A stretch of 64,000 bases of DNA from Ectobacillus sp042610425. GTDB taxonomy: Bacteria > Bacillota > Bacilli > Bacillales > Bacillaceae_G. Both the position numbers and the translations under genes were made by a program. Positions 61,356 to 64,000 of this stretch are shown one piece after another. Where the stretch lies: positions 558,001 through 622,000 of the forward strand of contig NZ_JBGJZM010000001.1 of assembly GCF_042610425.1 (NCBI RefSeq), written 5' to 3'. The notes under the pieces were generated by a model that made no database searches, was not told where the DNA came from, and saw nothing but the letters and a program-made list of their open reading frames with translations. Each line of letters begins with the position of its first letter. Within the stretch, counting starts at the first letter, position 1.

Positions 61356-63215
61356 GTGAGTGTAACTGCAAAGAAAACGAATGTTCTATGGGACTACATG
61401 ACAACGGTAGACCATAAAAAAATTGCTGTTCTTTACTTACTTGCTGGCGGGTTTTTCTTTCTTGTAGGCGGCATGGAAGCCGCGATGATTCGCTATCAAT
61501 TATTATTTCCAAACAATAAATTTCTTGTCGGAGATGCCTATGATCAAATGTTGACCATGCATGGAACTACGATGATTTTTTTATCTGCAATGCCGCTATT
61601 GTTTGCGATGATGAATGCTGCAGTTCCGCTTCAGATTGGTGCTCGTGACGTTGCCTTTCCTTTCTTAAATGCATTAGGGTTTTGGCTCTTCTTTTTTGGG
61701 GGATTATTTCTAAATGCAAGCTGGTTTTTAGGAGGGGCTCCGAATGCTGGATGGACCGCATATGCTTCCTTAGTATTAGTTGCTAAAAATCATGGTGTAG
61801 ACTTCTATATATTAGGTTTGCAAATATCCGGAATTGGATCGCTCATTGCGGGCATTAATTTTCTCGTTACGATTATCAATATGCGAGCTCCTGGGATGAC
61901 GTATATGCGTATGCCATTATTTACTTGGACCACATTTGTTGCATCAGCGCTTATTTTGTTTGCGTTTCCTCCTCTAACCGTAGGGTTGGCCTTACTAATG
62001 CTCGATCGTCTCTTCGGTACAGCCTTCTTTATTCCTGCTCTTGGTGGCAACACAATTATATGGGAACATTTGTTTTGGATTTTTGGTCATCCAGAAGTAT
62101 ATATTCTTATACTTCCCGCATTCGGTATATTTTCTGAAGTATTTGCGACTTTTTCAAAGAAGAGATTGTTCGGTTATTCTACAATGGTGTTTGCGACTAT
62201 TTTAATTGGATTTTTAGGATTTATGGTGTGGGTTCATCATATGTTTACAACGGGGCTTGGACCAGTTGCAAATGCAATTTTTTCTATCGCTACGATGGCT
62301 ATTGCTGTTCCAACAGGGATTAAAATCTTTAACTGGTTATTTACGATGTGGGGGGGATCTCTTACATTTACGGTTCCGATGCTTTATGCAGTTGCTTTTA
62401 TCCCTTCTTTTGTTATGGGTGGAGTAACAGGTATTATGCTTGCTTCGGCTCCGGCAGATTACCAATTTCATGATACCTATTTTGTAGTTGCACATTTCCA
62501 TTACGTGATTGTAGGCGGTGTTGTATTTGGAATTTTAGCTGGAGTCCATTATTGGTGGCCATTGATGTTTGGTAAAATGCTAAGTGAACGCCTTGGGAAA
62601 ATTACGTTTTGGCTATTTTTCACTGGGTTTCACCTTACCTTTTTTATTCAACATTTTTTAGGGCTAATTGGGATGCCAAGACGTTACTTTACTTATTTAC
62701 CTGGTCAAGGATTAGAAACCGGGAATTTTATTAGTAGCATCGGAGCAGCTTTCATGGGAGTGGGTACACTGATTATGCTGGTTAATATTGTAAAAACAAC
62801 AACTTCTCGAAAACAAGTAACTCGGGATGTATGGAAAGATGGACGTACATTGGAATGGTCTTTACCTGTGCCAACGCCGCATTATAATTTTAAACAGCTT
62901 CCATTCGTGCGTGGGTTAGATGCATTATGGATTGAAAAAATGGATGGACGCAGTGAACTTACTCCTGCAGAGCCAATTGATGATATTCATATGCCTAACT
63001 CGTCAATTCTTCCATTTTTTATGTCATTTGGATTGTTTGTAGCTGCGTTTGGGGCTCTCTATATGCAAGGCGGTAGCAACTTTCCTTATGTACTTGTGGC
63101 ATTTAGTGGCTTAGCTATAACGTTTGGTAGCATGTTGCTGCGCTCAATCCGAGATGATCTTGGTTATCATATTCCGAAAAAAGAATTGGAGAAACAAGAG
63201 GAGGCGATTGGGTGA
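61356..63215 (+). CDS. ctaD: cytochrome caa3 oxidase subunit I
   Basis: Catalytic subunit with heme a, heme a3 and CuB, 619 aa. Signatures: TMHGTTMIF (heme a His), WIFGHPEVYILILPAFG with the His-Tyr cross-link region, VHHMFTTG (CuB His pair), and HFHYVIVGG. The start GTG 61356 follows AAAGGGGGC by 8 nt and gives MSVTAKKTN; the frame extends back to an ATG overlapping the ctaC stop, without a ribosome binding site. Its stop overlaps the ctaE start. Confidence 0.95.
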   Translation: MSVTAKKTNVLWDYMTTVDHKKIAVLYLLAGGFFFLVGGMEAAMIRYQLLFPNNKFLVGDAYDQMLTMHGTTMIFLSAMPLLFAMMNAAVPLQIGARDVAFPFLNALGFWLFFFGGLFLNASWFLGGAPNAGWTAYASLVLVAKNHGVDFYILGLQISGIGSLIAGINFLVTIINMRAPGMTYMRMPLFTWTTFVASALILFAFPPLTVGLALLMLDRLFGTAFFIPALGGNTIIWEHLFWIFGHPEVYILILPAFGIFSEVFATFSKKRLFGYSTMVFATILIGFLGFMVWVHHMFTTGLGPVANAIFSIATMAIAVPTGIKIFNWLFTMWGGSLTFTVPMLYAVAFIPSFVMGGVTGIMLASAPADYQFHDTYFVVAHFHYVIVGGVVFGILAGVHYWWPLMFGKMLSERLGKITFWLFFTGFHLTFFIQHFLGLIGMPRRYFTYLPGQGLETGNFISSIGAAFMGVGTLIMLVNIVKTTTSRKQVTRDVWKDGRTLEWSLPVPTPHYNFKQLPFVRGLDALWIEKMDGRSELTPAEPIDDIHMPNSSILPFFMSFGLFVAAFGALYMQGGSNFPYVLVAFSGLAITFGSMLLRSIRDDLGYHIPKKELEKQEEAIG

Positions 63216-63838
63216 CGAGCGTGGAGGAAAAATTGACAGCGCAAACTTTTCCAGCGGAGCCTGAGAAAGCAACATTGGAGGGGAAAAATAAATTTCTAGG
63301 TTTTTGGCTATTTTTAGGAGGAGAGACGGTTTTATTTGCCGCTCTTTTCTCCACCTTTCTAGCTCTTCGACATGCAACGAACGGTGGACCGGCTTCGAAG
63401 GAGATGTTTGAACTACCGCTTGTTTTTGCGGCAACGATGTTGCTTCTTACGAGCAGCTTAACAAGTGTGTATGCTATTTACCATATGAAAAACTTTCAAT
63501 TTGGTAGAATGCAATTCTGGTTGGTGATTACTCTTCTTCTTGGCGGTGGTTTCTTAAGTCTTGAAATATATGAATTCAATCATTATGTCCATGCCTTTTC
63601 CTTTACGATGAAAAGTAGTGCATTTGGTTCAGCCTTCTATACGCTAGTCGGCACCCATGGCTTACATGTGTTAGTAGGTCTTCTTTGGATTACAACATTA
63701 GTACTTCGAAATGCAAGGCGGGGTTTAACCTTGTACAATGCCCCGAAATATTATGTGGCTTCATTATATTGGCATTTTATTGATGTAGTTTGGGTATTTA
63801 TTTTCACCGTAGTATATTTAATGGGATTGGTGGGATAA
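63212..63838 (+). CDS. ctaE: cytochrome caa3 oxidase subunit III
   Basis: Subunit III, 208 aa with five membrane helices. EGKNKFLGFWLFLGGETVLFA, then GTHGLHVLVGLLWI and YWHFIDVVWVFIFTVVYLMG at the end are family signatures. The GTG start at 63212 overlaps the ctaD stop (GTGA) and is preceded by GAGGAGGC. The stop is immediately followed by the ctaF start. Confidence 0.94.
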   Translation: MTSVEEKLTAQTFPAEPEKATLEGKNKFLGFWLFLGGETVLFAALFSTFLALRHATNGGPASKEMFELPLVFAATMLLLTSSLTSVYAIYHMKNFQFGRMQFWLVITLLLGGGFLSLEIYEFNHYVHAFSFTMKSSAFGSAFYTLVGTHGLHVLVGLLWITTLVLRNARRGLTLYNAPKYYVASLYWHFIDVVWVFIFTVVYLMGLVG

Positions 63839-64000
63839 ATGAACATGGTAAATGAATTAAATAAGAGACAAACGAACGAAGATGGGTATCGTAAGAAAAG
63901 AAGGAAAGAGGAGTTGAAACGTGTTAGTATAACATTCATCCTCATGCTATTTTTAACGATTGCCTCTTTTTTTGCAATAGCCTACCCGTCCTTATTTCCT
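63839..64000 (+). CDS. ctaF: cytochrome caa3 oxidase subunit IVB (3' partial)
   Basis: Small subunit of the caa3 oxidase, cut by the right edge after 54 codons. A charged N-terminus (RKKRRKEELKR) is followed by a membrane helix (SITFILMLFLTIASFFAIAY), as in CtaF. ATG 63839 directly abuts the ctaE stop (TAAATG), typical of translational coupling. No terminator is in view. Confidence 0.85.
   Translation, partial: MNMVNELNKRQTNEDGYRKKRRKEELKRVSITFILMLFLTIASFFAIAYPSLFP

Noticed and set aside
1..64000. CRISPR arrays, tRNA or rRNA genes, intact transposases, toxin-antitoxin or defence islands
   Set aside because: None seen on either strand; the window is mostly conserved core genes.

Overview
The window is a low-GC Firmicute chromosome segment. 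Gene content, gene order and protein sequence point to the genus Bacillus, most likely the B. cereus group or a close relative. It carries the Bacillus blocks ykuE-ykuF/fadH, ykuI-ykuJ-ykuK-abbA-ykuL/darB-ccpC-dapH-dapL-ykuU-ykuV, rnjA-rpoY, pdhABCD, SR1-tgl-speA, yktA-yktB-suhB, ylaF-typA-ylaH, ylaK-ylaN-ftsW-pycA and ctaA/ctaBCDEF, with AGGAGG-type ribosome binding sites and hairpin plus T-tract terminators. No rRNA, tRNA, CRISPR array or intact insertion sequence was seen. Most of the region is housekeeping core; the few decayed or rearranged spots are noted separately.

Layout. 1-3.3 kb: a lipoprotein-type NucB/NucA-like DNase (cut by the window edge) followed by its ComJ/Nin inhibitor, a DUF11-like protein, a phage holin-like remnant, lipoprotein YkyA and YkyB. 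3.5-7.3 kb: polyphosphate metabolism (ppx-ppk). 7.3-9.7 kb: a Pro/Tyr-rich small protein, a Tat-type phosphoesterase (YkuE), and fadH preceded by a near-consensus FadR box. 9.9-18.4 kb: a degenerate EAL protein (YkuI), small regulators (AbbA anti-AbrB, DarB c-di-AMP receptor), CcpC, the acetylase-branch lysine/diaminopimelate enzymes and thiol redox proteins YkuU/YkuV. 18.7-21.4 kb: a YthAB-type cytochrome bd quinol oxidase, then the 3' stub of a KtrC potassium-uptake gene next to a hairpin resembling an IS200/IS605 end. 21.7-26.0 kb: membrane-fluidity desaturase with DesK/DesR, then rubrerythrin with DUF3501. 26.1-32.5 kb: RNase J1 with RpoY, a HAD phosphatase, Fur-box-led feoAB with a Cys-rich FeoB partner, peptide deformylase and a YjcZ-type sporulation peptide.

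33.1-38.0 kb is the pyruvate dehydrogenase operon. 39.25-39.5 kb is a homologue of the dual-function sRNA SR1 encoding SR1P, with a textbook promoter and a cre-like site just downstream of the start. Next come tgl (spore coat transglutaminase), speA, nitronate monooxygenase, yktA, yktB, a small YkzI-position protein, an inositol monophosphatase, ylaF, typA, ylaH and a decayed membrane-protein gene behind ylaI. 49.5-54 kb holds ylaL, a PIN-PhoH protein, an unknown protein, ylaN and an ftsW-type gene. 54.3-57.8 kb is pyruvate carboxylase. 57.8-64 kb is the heme A / cytochrome caa3 oxidase locus, running off the right edge in ctaF.

Together these genes centre on the pyruvate node (pdh, pycA, DarB, CcpC, SR1, cre sites), terminal respiration (bd and caa3 oxidases), iron (feo, YlaN, rubrerythrin) and sporulation-linked small proteins. 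I did not find a clearly new multigene system. The most unusual signals are the decayed membrane gene with two identical 13-nt frameshift sites, the ktrC stub with an IS-like scar, the further degeneration of YkuI, and the very long hairpin between ctaB and ctaC.
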